Shown: positions 43,597 through 53,382, counted from the stretch's first letter. The stretch is 64,000 nt of DNA from an uncultured Acidobacteriota bacterium (GCA_903832055.1 CAILAC010000009.1:160787-224786); one strand, 5' to 3'. Notes: generated from the sequence alone by a model not told the origin. Translations and numbers: made by a program.

Positions 43597-46500
43597 TTAG
43601 AAGGTGACCTTGAAAGCAAGCTGAGTGTTGAAGGGTTCGCCGGCTCCGATACCAGGGGCACCGTTGTAGTCGCCGATGGTGTCAAAGAGTGCCAGGCCAC
43701 TGAGGGTGGTCTGATTGGGGTCAAAGTTGACCTGCAGCGGGGGAGCAAAGTTGGTGCGGTTGAAGAGGTTGTAGAACTCGACACGAAGCTGGGTGTTGAT
43801 GCGCTCGCCGATCTTGGTGTTCTTGAAGATCGAGAAGTCGACATCGCTGAACCCGGGGGCCACGTAGGCATTGCGCTTGGTGGTACCCCACTTGCCGGGG
43901 TCCGGAGTGGCGAAGGCGGCGGGATTGAGCCAATTGCCGCCATTGGCCGTCAGTGACTGCTTCTTGAATCCAGAATACGGATTTCCGACCTGGTTGGCGC
44001 GCTGATTGCCTTCCCCGGTGTTGTCGCTCTGAGCGTCGGTGAGGACGGTGAACGGCAGACCAGAGTGGAGGGCAAAGACCGAGTTCAACTGCCAGCCGTT
44101 GGTGATGGGTTTGAGCATGCTGGCATTGGGAACTTCGTAAGAAACTTCGCCTACGAAGGTCTGACGGGTGTCAAAATCGCTCTGGCCGTAGTCGCCCTTG
44201 AAGTTGGTGCTGTCCTGAGGCAGCGCGCCGCGATAGGCGGTGACGTCGTCAAAGGAGTGCGACCAGGTGTAGGCGGCCTGGGCAGTCATGTGGTGGTAGT
44301 TAGAAGCCCGCAGAGTAGCCTGCAGGGAGTTATAGTTCGAGTTGCCAATGCTCTGGATCTCGTTGATGTTTCCGTATCCAGGAAACGCGCTGTAGAAGGG
44401 GCGGGTGGTCTGATCGACGCCAACCGCGTTGGGCATGCTCTGATTCAAGTCAACGATTGAAAGCAGATGGCGACCCTGGCTACCGACGTAGCCGAGCTGG
44501 GCGATGATGTTCGAGCCGACTGACTGCTCCAACTGGAAGTTGTAGTTGATGTTGTTGGAAGGCTGGAATCCCTTGGCGACGGAGAATACACCGCATGTAG
44601 CACTTGCCGTGCAGGTCGGAGCGGTAGCCGAACCGAAGGGATCTACGCCAGTTTGCCAGGAATAGGCTGGCGCAGCCGGAGTACCGGTAGCCGGGCTCTT
44701 GCCAAGGGCGAATACTGGGCTGGCACCGGCAGGGTTGCTCTCGAGTCCGTTGGGGGCGTTGTTGCCGGGACGGTTATCGAGGAACGGGTTGATGTTCGGG
44801 GTGTCGTAGTAGATGCCTGCACCGAAGCGAACCACAGTGTGCGGTGTGGCCTGATAGGAGACGCCAATGCGAGGGCTGAAATCGGTGTAGGTTGCGTTGT
44901 AGACCGACGAGATCTGGTCACCCTGAAAGGCGATGCCGTTTGTAACCGAAGGCCGGAAGACAGACAGATCCTTTTTGCTGTCATGCAGCGGACCTTCGTA
45001 GTCCCAGCGGACGCCGAGGTTGAGGTTGAGCTTGGGGGTTACCTGGTATGAATCCTGGGCAAAGCCTGCGAGCGTGTTCACGTAGACCAAACGCTCAGGG
45101 TTGCCGATGGTGATGGCAGCCGAAGAGAACTGCCCCGAGAGGTAGTCGGCGAGTGACGCGAGGCGCGAGAGGCTTGGACCGTCCGTGATGCCCTCGAAGC
45201 CGCCTTCAGGGATGTTCCAGCCGCCCTGGGCTCCATTGAACTTGAAGTTGCCCTGGGCATTGCGATGGTAGAACTCGTTCAGCTGAATCTTGCGGAACTC
45301 GCCGCCGATCTTCATCTGATGCTTGCCCTTGACCCATGAGACGTTGTCAGAGATTTGGCCGGTGATGTCGTTTCGGCCCTCGGGCGGCGTGCGACCGGTT
45401 GAGTCGAATCCGGAAATCTGGAGTTTTGGAGCCGTCTTGAACTGAGATCCATCGACCAGGCCAACACTGGCGACATCGAATCCAGTCTTGTTGTCGAAGA
45501 AGACCTGGTTGAAGTAGTTGACACCCGCGACGATCTGATTGGTGAGCGAAGGCGTGAAGGTGTGATTGTAGGTCAACTGATAGTTGAAGACATGAATCGG
45601 GGCCACTTCGTAATACGCCAACAGAGAAGAGCCAACCGGAGCTACCTGGTTTCCTTGTCCACCAAAGTAGTGGGCTGAGATGCTGTTCTTGTCATTGAAG
45701 GTGTAGTCAACCTTGCCGACGCCGTTGTAGCTGTAGCCGAATTCCGGGTCGTTACTGATGTAGTTGTTAACCTGGGGAGCATTCTTCGAGGTTTCCGAGG
45801 CGGAGTTTGCCAGAGCTTTGGCGGGCCACAGGAGATTGAGCAAGCCGGTAGAAATAGGGCTGACCGTGCCCCCATTGGCGTTGATCAGGTCGGTGGCCTT
45901 CTGCTGCCAGATGGCCGTCGGCTCAGTCGTTGTTGAGGGAACACCAATGACAAAGCGCTGCTGCTCATAGTTGAGGAAGTAGAAGAGGTGATCCTTGAGA
46001 ACGGGGCCACCCAATGAGAAGCCGGCGTTGTAGTCGCGCACCTTCTGCTTTTTGCCGCCGGCAGCCTGGACGATGGGTGAGATCGCGCCGAAGGCTTCAT
46101 TGCGGTTGAAGTAGTAGGCCGAGCCGTGGAGCTTGTTGGTGCCGCCCTTGAGGCCGAGGGTTGCCGTACCACCAGGGTTGCGGCCGGAGTCTGCCGACGC
46201 GTTGGTCTGCACCGAGAACTGGTCAACTGCATCGAGCGGCAGGATGACGCCTGCGATGCCAGAGACGCCGCCCTGGTTCACTGCGGGAATGTTGTGCCAG
46301 ATGTCATTGTTGTCGACGCCGTCAATCTGCCAGTTGATCTGGTTGGCGCGGGTGCCGTTGAGCGAACCGTAGCCGCCTGCGCCGGAGTTGGCAAAGCCGG
46401 GGGTGAGCGTGGCGAGCTGGGTAAAGTCGCGGCCATTGAGGGGCGCATTGTCGACGGCTGCCGCGTCGATGATGGTGGTCTGGGTGGTGGTGGTGGTGTC

Positions 46501-46902
46501 GAGCGTGTAGGCGTCTGCGGCCACTTCGACGGTTTCAGCCGATGAGGCTACGTCGAGTTTCACGACCTGGGTAAAGATGACACCGGCCGAGACGGTCACA
46601 CCCGTGACCTTGGTGGTCTTGAATCCGGAGGCCGAAACGGAAATGCTGTACTTGCCGAGGTTCAACTCGGGGAAGGCGTATTCGCCGCCGGAGGACGAGA
46701 TCGTCTTCTGCGTCACGTTTGTGGCTTCGTTGGTTGCCTCAACTGCGGCATTGGGAACTACGGCGCCTGACGCATCCGTCACAGTGCCGTTGATGCCGCC
46801 GCGGAAGGTGTGCTGCGCCAAAGTTGCGTTCGTCAGGGTCAATGCGAGCGTCAGCAGAAAAGCTGCTGCACTCAGAAAACTACGGAGACTGCGAAACTTC
46901 AT
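43597..46902 (-). CDS. Oar-like TonB-dependent receptor with carboxypeptidase-regulatory N-domain
   Basis: 1,101 residues from the ATG at 46902, with GGAGG upstream; it places a signal peptide ending in T-L-A-Q. A carboxypeptidase-D regulatory-like domain follows (G-G-I-N-G-T-V-T-D-A-S-G-A-V-V-P-N-A-A-V, residues about 38-120), then a plug-like domain (L-N-G-R-D-F-T-Q-L, I-D-G-V-D-N-N-D-I-W) and a large 22-strand-type barrel, ending in phenylalanine (F-K-V-T-F). Such proteins are expanded in Acidobacteriota and take up large plant-derived oligosaccharides or peptides with TonB energy; the substrate here is unknown. Single gene with its own terminator. Confidence 0.93.
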   Translation of the reverse strand: MKFRSLRSFLSAAAFLLTLALTLTNATLAQHTFRGGINGTVTDASGAVVPNAAVEATNEATNVTQKTISSSGGEYAFPELNLGKYSISVSASGFKTTKVTGVTVSAGVIFTQVVKLDVASSAETVEVAADAYTLDTTTTTQTTIIDAAAVDNAPLNGRDFTQLATLTPGFANSGAGGYGSLNGTRANQINWQIDGVDNNDIWHNIPAVNQGGVSGIAGVILPLDAVDQFSVQTNASADSGRNPGGTATLGLKGGTNKLHGSAYYFNRNEAFGAISPIVQAAGGKKQKVRDYNAGFSLGGPVLKDHLFYFLNYEQQRFVIGVPSTTTEPTAIWQQKATDLINANGGTVSPISTGLLNLLWPAKALANSASETSKNAPQVNNYISNDPEFGYSYNGVGKVDYTFNDKNSISAHYFGGQGNQVAPVGSSLLAYYEVAPIHVFNYQLTYNHTFTPSLTNQIVAGVNYFNQVFFDNKTGFDVASVGLVDGSQFKTAPKLQISGFDSTGRTPPEGRNDITGQISDNVSWVKGKHQMKIGGEFRKIQLNEFYHRNAQGNFKFNGAQGGWNIPEGGFEGITDGPSLSRLASLADYLSGQFSSAAITIGNPERLVYVNTLAGFAQDSYQVTPKLNLNLGVRWDYEGPLHDSKKDLSVFRPSVTNGIAFQGDQISSVYNATYTDFSPRIGVSYQATPHTVVRFGAGIYYDTPNINPFLDNRPGNNAPNGLESNPAGASPVFALGKSPATGTPAAPAYSWQTGVDPFGSATAPTCTASATCGVFSVAKGFQPSNNINYNFQLEQSVGSNIIAQLGYVGSQGRHLLSIVDLNQSMPNAVGVDQTTRPFYSAFPGYGNINEIQSIGNSNYNSLQATLRASNYHHMTAQAAYTWSHSFDDVTAYRGALPQDSTNFKGDYGQSDFDTRQTFVGEVSYEVPNASMLKPITNGWQLNSVFALHSGLPFTVLTDAQSDNTGEGNQRANQVGNPYSGFKKQSLTANGGNWLNPAAFATPDPGKWGTTKRNAYVAPGFSDVDFSIFKNTKIGERINTQLRVEFYNLFNRTNFAPPLQVNFDPNQTTLSGLALFDTIGDYNGAPGIGAGEPFNTQLAFKVTF

Positions 46903-47209
46903 GCGTGAGTCCTCCAAAAAGGTCGTTCTGGGTAGAGATGTCCTGTTCGCGTTCCGGAAAAGTATGGAAACGGATGCGAAATCACCGCTGCGCAAGCGCG
47001 CAGGCGGCAGGGATTAGTATTTTTCTGGGTGTGGACAACAACAAGGACGGAAATACGTGGTGTAGGAATCCATTCTTAAACATAGTGACAGTCAGGTTAA
47101 ATTTGCAACATAAAAATAAGCGCAGCGCTACTTTTCAGATGCAGCGTAATCGCGAACAAGCAACTCCAGACTCACCATTTGTCTATACATTGGCTGAAAT
47201 GCGCATAAC
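46903..47209. other. intergenic region upstream of the receptor gene
   Basis: No gene seen. It holds the receptor gene's ribosome binding site and presumably its promoter (AT-rich patch 47085-47120), and the tail region of the CheX-like gene. No clear terminator hairpin was found for the CheX-like gene. Confidence 0.4.
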
Positions 47210-47779
47210 TCAGGCGGGGCAGGCGGATATGAAAAGAGGCATGGAGATGAGCTCATTCAGGCGGATGGAATCTCCTTCTGCCTCCCGGTTGGGGAGCTTA
47301 GATGAGGCTAACTGGGGGTGCTCTTCCCAGACGCGAACCATCAGTTCCCCGGCCGGATGACCAAAAAAGACGGTGACAGAGTCGCCGGTTCGCGACAGCG
47401 CACAGAAATCGGCAGGCTCCATCCCGGCACTGGGTACAGACATGGAGCAGGGCCGGGGCAGGGCAGATTTAAGGGTTCCGGCGATCATGTTGGCAATCTC
47501 TTTGGTTGCGTCGAGGGTATCGTTGGCCTGCACTGTGTCGAGTGGTTGCATGAGCATGGCAGATGTAGCGGCCAGGGCCAGCCCCTGCGACAGGCGCACC
47601 TCGATACGGCCATTCCAGACGCCGGAAAGCGCGCAACTGCCAACGATGTGTGCGGCACCGATACAGCGATGTTCGGTGGGGCCGTCAGGCGGGATCGGTT
47701 CAAGGCGCATGGCCAGCATTTGCTCCCAAAAGAGTGCATTGGCTTTTTGGATACTTTCCTCTGTCACTGCAATGTGCAT
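47210..47779 (-). CDS. CheX-like chemotaxis phosphatase-domain protein
   Basis: 189 residues from the ATG at 47779, with AGGAG well placed upstream. The signature helix T-K-E-I-A-N-M-I-A-G (E-x2-N) is that of the CheX/CheC/FliY phosphatase family, in which Glu and Asn act on phospho-CheY. A beta-rich part precedes it (I-G-A-A-H-I-V-G-S-C-A-L-S-G-V-W-N-G) as in CheX. No chemotaxis genes are adjacent, so it is an orphan that may act on a different response regulator. Confidence 0.78.
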   Translation of the reverse strand: MHIAVTEESIQKANALFWEQMLAMRLEPIPPDGPTEHRCIGAAHIVGSCALSGVWNGRIEVRLSQGLALAATSAMLMQPLDTVQANDTLDATKEIANMIAGTLKSALPRPCSMSVPSAGMEPADFCALSRTGDSVTVFFGHPAGELMVRVWEEHPQLASSKLPNREAEGDSIRLNELISMPLFISACPA

Positions 47780-48224
47780 GGCAGCACTCCTATTCGAGAT
47801 ACGGTTCGCAGCCTGAGAGCACTCATCTTGAACTCGTAATTGACCATTGCGCATCAGCGGGGGCCTGAGCCGTCTGGCCTTTGGCGCAATGGAATTAGCT
47901 CTACCTTATGTATCGGGACTTTGTGGGAGTTCTTTAAGGATATTGAGGTTAGCCGCTTTTCAACTTTGAAGATTTCACGATTTGGCTCGTGAACGATGAA
48001 TCAACCGGCATCTGTTTCGCGGTTGTTGCGAGCGAAAGTCTGGTCTGTTTGCCCAGTCTGCAGCGGGTAAGTCTGTAGTTCACGTTGGCAATTCGTAAGA
48101 GTCCACGCCGCAGGAAGCCACTTTGACCTCAGTTGAACTGAAGGCTAAAACAGCACAATCAAAAGGCCCACCGTGGAATCGCGGCGGGCCTTCTTTTGTG
48201 CGTCGGACGTTGCAACCCCGGGGG
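47780..48224. other. intergenic region, mostly empty
   Basis: No gene supported. The CheX-like gene's upstream region is at the left, and a strong terminator for the gene at 48225 is at 48161-48198. Between about 47880 and 48150 only ordinary low-complexity sequence is seen. Confidence 0.45.
48161..48198 (-). terminator. intrinsic terminator after the phosphotransacetylase-family gene
   Basis: Stem GGCCC-a-CCG (48165-48173) / CGG-c-GGGCC (48182-48190), followed on the minus strand by TTTTGATT and on the plus by TTCTTTTG, so it can act both ways. Confidence 0.85.
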
Positions 48225-49205
48225 CTATGTCAAAGGGTTGGCTGCGTAGTGCAGCAGAACGGCAACGGCGCAAGAGGTGAGACGGGTTTCAGCCGAATCT
48301 GCCCGGCTGGTGAGGATGACCGGAACACGCGTGCCGAGGACGATGCCGGCTAGTTGCGCCCCGCCCAGGTATTCGAGCTGTTTCGCGAGCATATTGCCCG
48401 ATTCGAGGTCGGGAACCACCAGGATGTCTGCCTGGCCGGTGACGCGGGAGACAAGGCCCTTGATCTGCGCGGCTTTGGCGCTTACCGCTGTATCAAAGGC
48501 TAGGGGGCCGTCGAGTACACCGCCGGTGATCTGGCCGCGGTCTGCCATCTTGCACAGGGCCGCAGCGTCCAGGGTGGATTTGATCTTGGGGTTCACCGTT
48601 TCGACTGCCGAAAGCAGTGCTACCTTGGGCTCTGGAATTCCAAGCGCATGGGCCAGGTCGATAGCGTTTTGTACGATATGGACTTTGTCTTCAAGCTCGG
48701 GCTCGATGTTGATGGCCGCGTCAGTAATCAGCAGTGTGCGGGCGTAGGCCGGCGTGTCCATGACGAATACATGCGAGATGCGGCGCGAGGTGCGCAGACC
48801 GGTGTCACGGGCCATGGCGACGCGCATCAGCTCATCGGTGTGCAGACTGCCCTTCATCATGGCCTGGGCCTGGCCGTTGCGGCACATGGCTACGCTTAAC
48901 TGTGCCGCCTGCTCTTCAGTAGCCGCATCGACAATGGGAAAGTCGGAAATATCGATGCCGGTTTTGCGGGCCAATGCTTTCATTGCAGCTTCAGGACCGA
49001 CCAGGGTTGGCTTGATGATGCCAGCTTCAGCAGCCTCGGCGGCTCCGCGCAGGGCTACTTCAGAGAGCGGCCAACAAACGGAGGTAGTAATCGCCGGAAG
49101 CTCTTTGCACCGGTCAAGAAACTGATGGAAGACGTGAAAATCAGCAGGGTGCCCTACCAGGGGGTCAATTGCTACCGACTCTGCCAGAGTTGCAAGATCG
49201 CTCAT
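48225..49205 (-). CDS. phosphate acetyl/butyryltransferase family enzyme
   Basis: 326 residues. The PTA/PTB fold is clear: M-M-K-G-S-L-H-T-D-E-L-M and R-R-I-S-H-V-F-V-M-D in the active-site half, and L-L-I-T-D-A-A-I-N and G-Q-A-D-I-L-V-V-P-D-L-E-S-G-N-M in the second. It transfers an acyl group between CoA and phosphate. Its length and motifs fit the phosphate butyryltransferase-like subfamily, which often acts on acetyl groups in organisms lacking a long Pta. It could join xfp and ackA in acetyl-phosphate use. Monocistronic with a terminator. Confidence 0.9.
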   Translation of the reverse strand: MSDLATLAESVAIDPLVGHPADFHVFHQFLDRCKELPAITTSVCWPLSEVALRGAAEAAEAGIIKPTLVGPEAAMKALARKTGIDISDFPIVDAATEEQAAQLSVAMCRNGQAQAMMKGSLHTDELMRVAMARDTGLRTSRRISHVFVMDTPAYARTLLITDAAINIEPELEDKVHIVQNAIDLAHALGIPEPKVALLSAVETVNPKIKSTLDAAALCKMADRGQITGGVLDGPLAFDTAVSAKAAQIKGLVSRVTGQADILVVPDLESGNMLAKQLEYLGGAQLAGIVLGTRVPVILTSRADSAETRLTSCAVAVLLHYAANPLT

Positions 49206-49364
49206 TCATATCTCTCCAGGCAGGCTCAACCCGCCTCTACCTACATTCTCATCTCCTTTGATGACGCACGATAGGGCATACGTCACACAACTGAAAGCGA
49301 GCAATGCAAGGGGCATGCGCGACATGAAAATGTTTAGAACTTGAGAGGCGAGGCTCGCTGACTA

Positions 49365-50429
49365 CTACGATCCGGCGGAAATGAATGCCGCTCTCTCTGA
49401 AAGCTGAAACTTCTTGTACTTGTCGATCAGCCGAAAGACATTAACCCAGTCAAACTCCTGTCGCTGTTCAAATGCCGATTGAATCTTCCTGAGTGTCACA
49501 TCGGCGGGTGCAGCTCCGGCTTTGGCCAATTCCACGCTCGCCAGCAGGTCGTCATGTTTTGCCGAATAGTTCACTGAAAGAAAGGGGCAGCCGGTGAGGA
49601 TTCCCATTGCCGTAAAGTGCAGCCGCTCGCCCACTGCAAAAGCTGCCTTGCGAAAGTGCTCAAGCGCTTCGTCGTACACTTTTGGAATCTCCAATAGGAC
49701 CACAGCGGGATGCCGACGCCTGAGCGCCTCACCTAGTTCGACGTCGACAGAATGGCAGGGCATGAATTGCACCTGGTAACCGGACTGCAGCAGCGATCCA
49801 ACGAACTCTTCGATCGCCTGCCGGCTTTGGTCCATGTACGGGAACGGATCGTGTGCTCCGCAATTGACGAGGACGGTTCTGCTCTCTTTGTTGGCACATA
49901 CTGCGGTCGCCATTTCAAACATGGCAAAGGCTGCGTCGCCAGTGATGTTGACATCTTCGCGGAAGCCCGACATGTTACCAACCGACAGTGGCCCTCGAAC
50001 ACCGCCGAATATCTTGCCACTAAGATAGGTCTTCCAGGCGTTGTTCCAGGCCGGCTGTTTCTGAATGCCGGTTCCATGCATATAAATTGGTTTGCCTAAC
50101 TTGCGCATATCTTCAAAGAAATGCTGGTTGTAAAAGCTGGGACCTATCAATGTTCCGCCGCCAATAATAACGCCGGCGAAGCGATCCTTATGTGCCTTTG
50201 CAAGATATGCAAGATGTATGGGCATCCTGCGCCTGACGGGCAGGACAATACCAGGAGCGAATAGATGCCGGGCCGATTCAAATACCAATTCATCGCCGTA
50301 ATTGCGATCGCCCAAAAATCCGTAATAGGCAAAAATCTTCTCGCCTGAAAGCATTCTGGAAAGGGAAGGGAAATGACCGAGACGGTACGCTTCCTTATAG
50401 TATGTTCCCAACGTGCTGATAATGCCCAT
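49365..50429 (-). CDS. polysaccharide pyruvyl transferase family protein
   Basis: 354 residues. The N-terminus G-F-L-G-D-R-N-Y-G-D-E-L-V, then I-I-G-G-G-T-L-I-G, G-V-R-G-P-L-S and the C-terminal G-E-R-L-H-F-T-A-M-G-I-L-T-G-C-P-F motif belong to the CsaB/PS_pyruv_trans family, which adds a pyruvate ketal from PEP to surface sugars. The gene begins 1 base after the flippase stop codon and is probably coupled to it. Acceptor unknown. Confidence 0.88.
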   Translation of the reverse strand: MGIISTLGTYYKEAYRLGHFPSLSRMLSGEKIFAYYGFLGDRNYGDELVFESARHLFAPGIVLPVRRRMPIHLAYLAKAHKDRFAGVIIGGGTLIGPSFYNQHFFEDMRKLGKPIYMHGTGIQKQPAWNNAWKTYLSGKIFGGVRGPLSVGNMSGFREDVNITGDAAFAMFEMATAVCANKESRTVLVNCGAHDPFPYMDQSRQAIEEFVGSLLQSGYQVQFMPCHSVDVELGEALRRRHPAVVLLEIPKVYDEALEHFRKAAFAVGERLHFTAMGILTGCPFLSVNYSAKHDDLLASVELAKAGAAPADVTLRKIQSAFEQRQEFDWVNVFRLIDKYKKFQLSERAAFISAGS

Positions 50430-50430
50430 A

Positions 50431-51750
50431 TTAGTTCATGTTAAATGCGAAATAAGTCAGCCGCAATACGTAAATTGCCAGCGCGGTATATAGACCGTAA
50501 AGCAAGGCCCCGGTAACTTCGTGCAGGGGCAGGACGAACGCGAGGCCAATCTGTGCGGCGATTGCGAAAGGGATGAAAACCAGCGGCGGCACGACGATGC
50601 CGCGAGCCGAGAGCAACTGGCTGGTGCTTCCGCTCAGCAGGTACGCACAGCTCGATGCAAAAGCGATTGTCAGTTCCTTGCTGAGTCCTCGGAACTGTCT
50701 TCCGAGAAGCCAGAGAATTTCGCGAGAGAAGAGACTGGCTGCGAATATGATCAAAAAGCTCAGGATCACCAGACCGATCTGCACAACAACAAAGCGCTTC
50801 ACGAGCAGAGCTTTCACGTCTGGCAGCCGCGCGAATCGAGGAACGATCAGCGTGGTAAAGAGCACGCTGAAGAGGGTCATGGCCTGCGAAAGCCCGGTCA
50901 GTCCGCCCAATTGCCCGACTGCTGCAGTCGAACCAAAGATGGAGATCACCCAGATCGTAACCTGGCCGGAGATGCAGTAGTAGATGGAAGAGGGCAGAAT
51001 GCGCCAGACCACGTCGAGGATATTCTTGCGAATCTCCGGGTCGGGCTGCTGGTGCCAGTCGGCGAATTCACTTGCGATCCTGCGCAGACGGATGTTGGCC
51101 CAGGTGCGCGAGATGCCTGTGGCCAGAACGGCAGTCGCGCACAGGGGTACTGTAAACGCCATCAGCACCGTGAGTACCGCGCGGGAGGCGGCAGCGGCAA
51201 TCAGATTCTGCTGGAGCGGTACGACCCGCTGGCGCAACTTGGGCGCAACCTCAAGGAGGGAGTCAGACAGGGAAGCGAGGAAGGTTGGAACCAGGCAGGC
51301 AAGCACCGCAATCGACACAAGCCAACTGGCGTCGTGCTTGCGCATCAGGTAGATCAGCACCGGAGCGGCAAGCGCACTAAGCAGGGCAAAACGCTTGCGC
51401 AAGGCCAGGCCCGTGGCCATTACTTTGCCCAACTGGACCGGGTCCTGCCAGACCTTGCCACCCTGAGAGATGACTCCGGAACCGATGCCGCCATCGGCCA
51501 ATGCGGTCATGGTACTCAGCATCGCTGTTGCGATTGTGTAATACGCGTATTCGTTGGTAGGGAGCTTGCGAACAATCAGAATGCCGCTCAGGAAGCCGAG
51601 CGCCTGAACAATGACCTGGGCACCGCCCGTGATCCCAATCAGCTTGCTCCACTCCAGAGTTCGTGCTTTGTGGCGATTCAGCAGTCGAGGCTCCTTCTGG
51701 CTATTCGTTGTATACCATGCGGCCCTGTCTTCGACCAAAGGTCTCAGCAT
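50431..51750 (-). CDS. Wzx-like oligosaccharide flippase
   Basis: 439 residues with 12 or more predicted membrane helices in the pattern of the MATE/MOP polysaccharide exporter superfamily (I-G-I-T-G-G-A-Q-V-I-V-Q-A-L-G-F-L, Y-A-Y-Y-T-I-A-T-A). It probably flips a lipid-linked sugar across the inner membrane. A 35-residue polar N-terminus precedes the first helix, so the true start may be further downstream. Paired with the pyruvyl transferase gene; no polymerase or initiating transferase lies in the window. Confidence 0.78.
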   Translation of the reverse strand: MLRPLVEDRAAWYTTNSQKEPRLLNRHKARTLEWSKLIGITGGAQVIVQALGFLSGILIVRKLPTNEYAYYTIATAMLSTMTALADGGIGSGVISQGGKVWQDPVQLGKVMATGLALRKRFALLSALAAPVLIYLMRKHDASWLVSIAVLACLVPTFLASLSDSLLEVAPKLRQRVVPLQQNLIAAAASRAVLTVLMAFTVPLCATAVLATGISRTWANIRLRRIASEFADWHQQPDPEIRKNILDVVWRILPSSIYYCISGQVTIWVISIFGSTAAVGQLGGLTGLSQAMTLFSVLFTTLIVPRFARLPDVKALLVKRFVVVQIGLVILSFLIIFAASLFSREILWLLGRQFRGLSKELTIAFASSCAYLLSGSTSQLLSARGIVVPPLVFIPFAIAAQIGLAFVLPLHEVTGALLYGLYTALAIYVLRLTYFAFNMN

Positions 51751-51896
51751 GGGGCGCTGGAACTCTGAGGGTTTTCGTATACGTTCTTTCCTCCGAGTGC
51801 CAAAGCTGCTATGCTGGCCTGCGCAGCGGAAGTATGTCTGTCAAAATAGACAAGAAAAGCGATTTACGAAAGCTGATTGAGAAGGAAGGTCCGATC

Positions 51897-53372
51897 ATGT
51901 GGTTCCTGGGAATGGATGTTGGAACAAGTGGCACCCGAGCGGTGCTGGTCGATGAGCAGGGGCAGATTGTCAGCTCCGCATCTGAAGAGCACGCAGCCTT
52001 TCGCACCCCGCACCCGGGCTGGGCAGAGCAGGACCCGGAAGACTGGTGGCGGGCAGCTCTGATCGCCATTCGTGGTGCCATTGCAGCCGCGCCTGCACCG
52101 CACCAACCCATCGCTGGAGTCGGCCTTACCGGCCAGATGCACGGGGCGGTACTGCTCGATAAAAATGGCACGGTGCTGCGCCCTTCGCTGATCTGGTGCG
52201 ATACGCGCACCCAGCCCCAATGTGACTGGCTGCATGACCAGATTGGCTATGAACGGCTGATCGAGCTGACCTGCAATCCAGCCCTGCCCAACTTCACGCT
52301 CACCAAGCTGTTGTGGGTCAAGGAGCACGAGCCCGAAATTTTTGCGCGCACCGCCCACATTCTCTGCCCCAAGGATTACGTCCGCTTTCGGCTCACCGGG
52401 GCTTATGCCATCGATGTGCAGGAGGCCAGCGGCACGTTGTTGCTGGACGTGACCAACCGTCGCTGGTCGGCAGAGGTGGCTGCCGCTTCGGGAATTCCGC
52501 TGAGCTGGCTGCCCGAGGTCTACGAATCGCCGGAGGTCTGCGCCACGATTTCTGCTGAAGCGGCAGGCCTGACCGGGCTCTCTGCCGGAACTCCTGTAGT
52601 GGCCGGGGCCGGTGACCAGGGCGCGGGAGCGGTGGGCATGGGCATTCTGCAACCGGGCTCAGTCTCGGCGACGATTGGCACATCGGGCGTGGTATTCGCC
52701 GCGACAGCCGCTCCAATCAAGGATCCCAAAGGCCGCCTGCATACCTTTTGCCATGCAGTACCGGGTCGCTGGCACGTCATGGGCGTGACGCAGTCGGCGG
52801 GTCTGAGCTTTCGCTGGCTCAAAGAGACGTTTTTTGCCGGAGAAAATTACGATGCGCTCACTGCTGCGGCTCGTAGGATTGCACCGGGCAGTGAAGGTCT
52901 GGAGTGGGCACCTTACCTGCTTGGCGAACGCACGCCGCACCTGGATCCGATTGTCCGCGCGGCCTTTACAGGCATATCGACAACCCATACGGCAGCGCAC
53001 TTCGTTCGTGCAGTTCTCGAGGGCGTGGCGTACTCGCTGGAAGATACCTTCTCGCTTTTTGCAGAGCTTGGCATTCCGGTAAGCGGTATTCGCCTGGGCG
53101 GGGGCGGTGCGCGCGGCCCGCTTTGGCGGCAAATTCAGGCGGCGGTATACGGTCATGTGGTCGAGATTCTCACGGCTGAAGAAGGCGGAGCTTTTGGCGC
53201 TGCCCTGATGGCAGGGGTGGGCGCCGGAGCATGGTCTGATCTGGATTCAGCCTGTGCTGCCGGTATTACAGTCGCTGAGACTGTCCCGGCTGATCCTGCC
53301 TGGGTGTCGGCTTATGATTCGGGCTACGCTCAGTGGCGCAAGCTGTATCCGGCCCTGGCCACGCTGCGCTAA
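51897..53372 (+). CDS. xylB: xylulokinase
   Basis: 491 residues from the ATG at 51897, preceded by GAAGGAAGG; an upstream in-frame ATG at 51663 would overlap the divergent flippase gene. FGGY-family kinase: M-D-V-G-T-S-G-T-R at the start, L-T-G-Q-M-H-G-A-V, L-I-W-C-D-T-R-T-Q, and the ATP site G-G-G-A-R-G-P-L-W. The G-Q-M-H-G pattern and length match xylulokinase rather than glycerol kinase. It makes xylulose-5-P, the substrate of the phosphoketolase encoded 18 kb away. No xylose isomerase gene is present in this window. Confidence 0.93.
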   Translation: MWFLGMDVGTSGTRAVLVDEQGQIVSSASEEHAAFRTPHPGWAEQDPEDWWRAALIAIRGAIAAAPAPHQPIAGVGLTGQMHGAVLLDKNGTVLRPSLIWCDTRTQPQCDWLHDQIGYERLIELTCNPALPNFTLTKLLWVKEHEPEIFARTAHILCPKDYVRFRLTGAYAIDVQEASGTLLLDVTNRRWSAEVAAASGIPLSWLPEVYESPEVCATISAEAAGLTGLSAGTPVVAGAGDQGAGAVGMGILQPGSVSATIGTSGVVFAATAAPIKDPKGRLHTFCHAVPGRWHVMGVTQSAGLSFRWLKETFFAGENYDALTAAARRIAPGSEGLEWAPYLLGERTPHLDPIVRAAFTGISTTHTAAHFVRAVLEGVAYSLEDTFSLFAELGIPVSGIRLGGGGARGPLWRQIQAAVYGHVVEILTAEEGGAFGAALMAGVGAGAWSDLDSACAAGITVAETVPADPAWVSAYDSGYAQWRKLYPALATLR

Positions 53373-53382
53373 AGCAAGGAAA

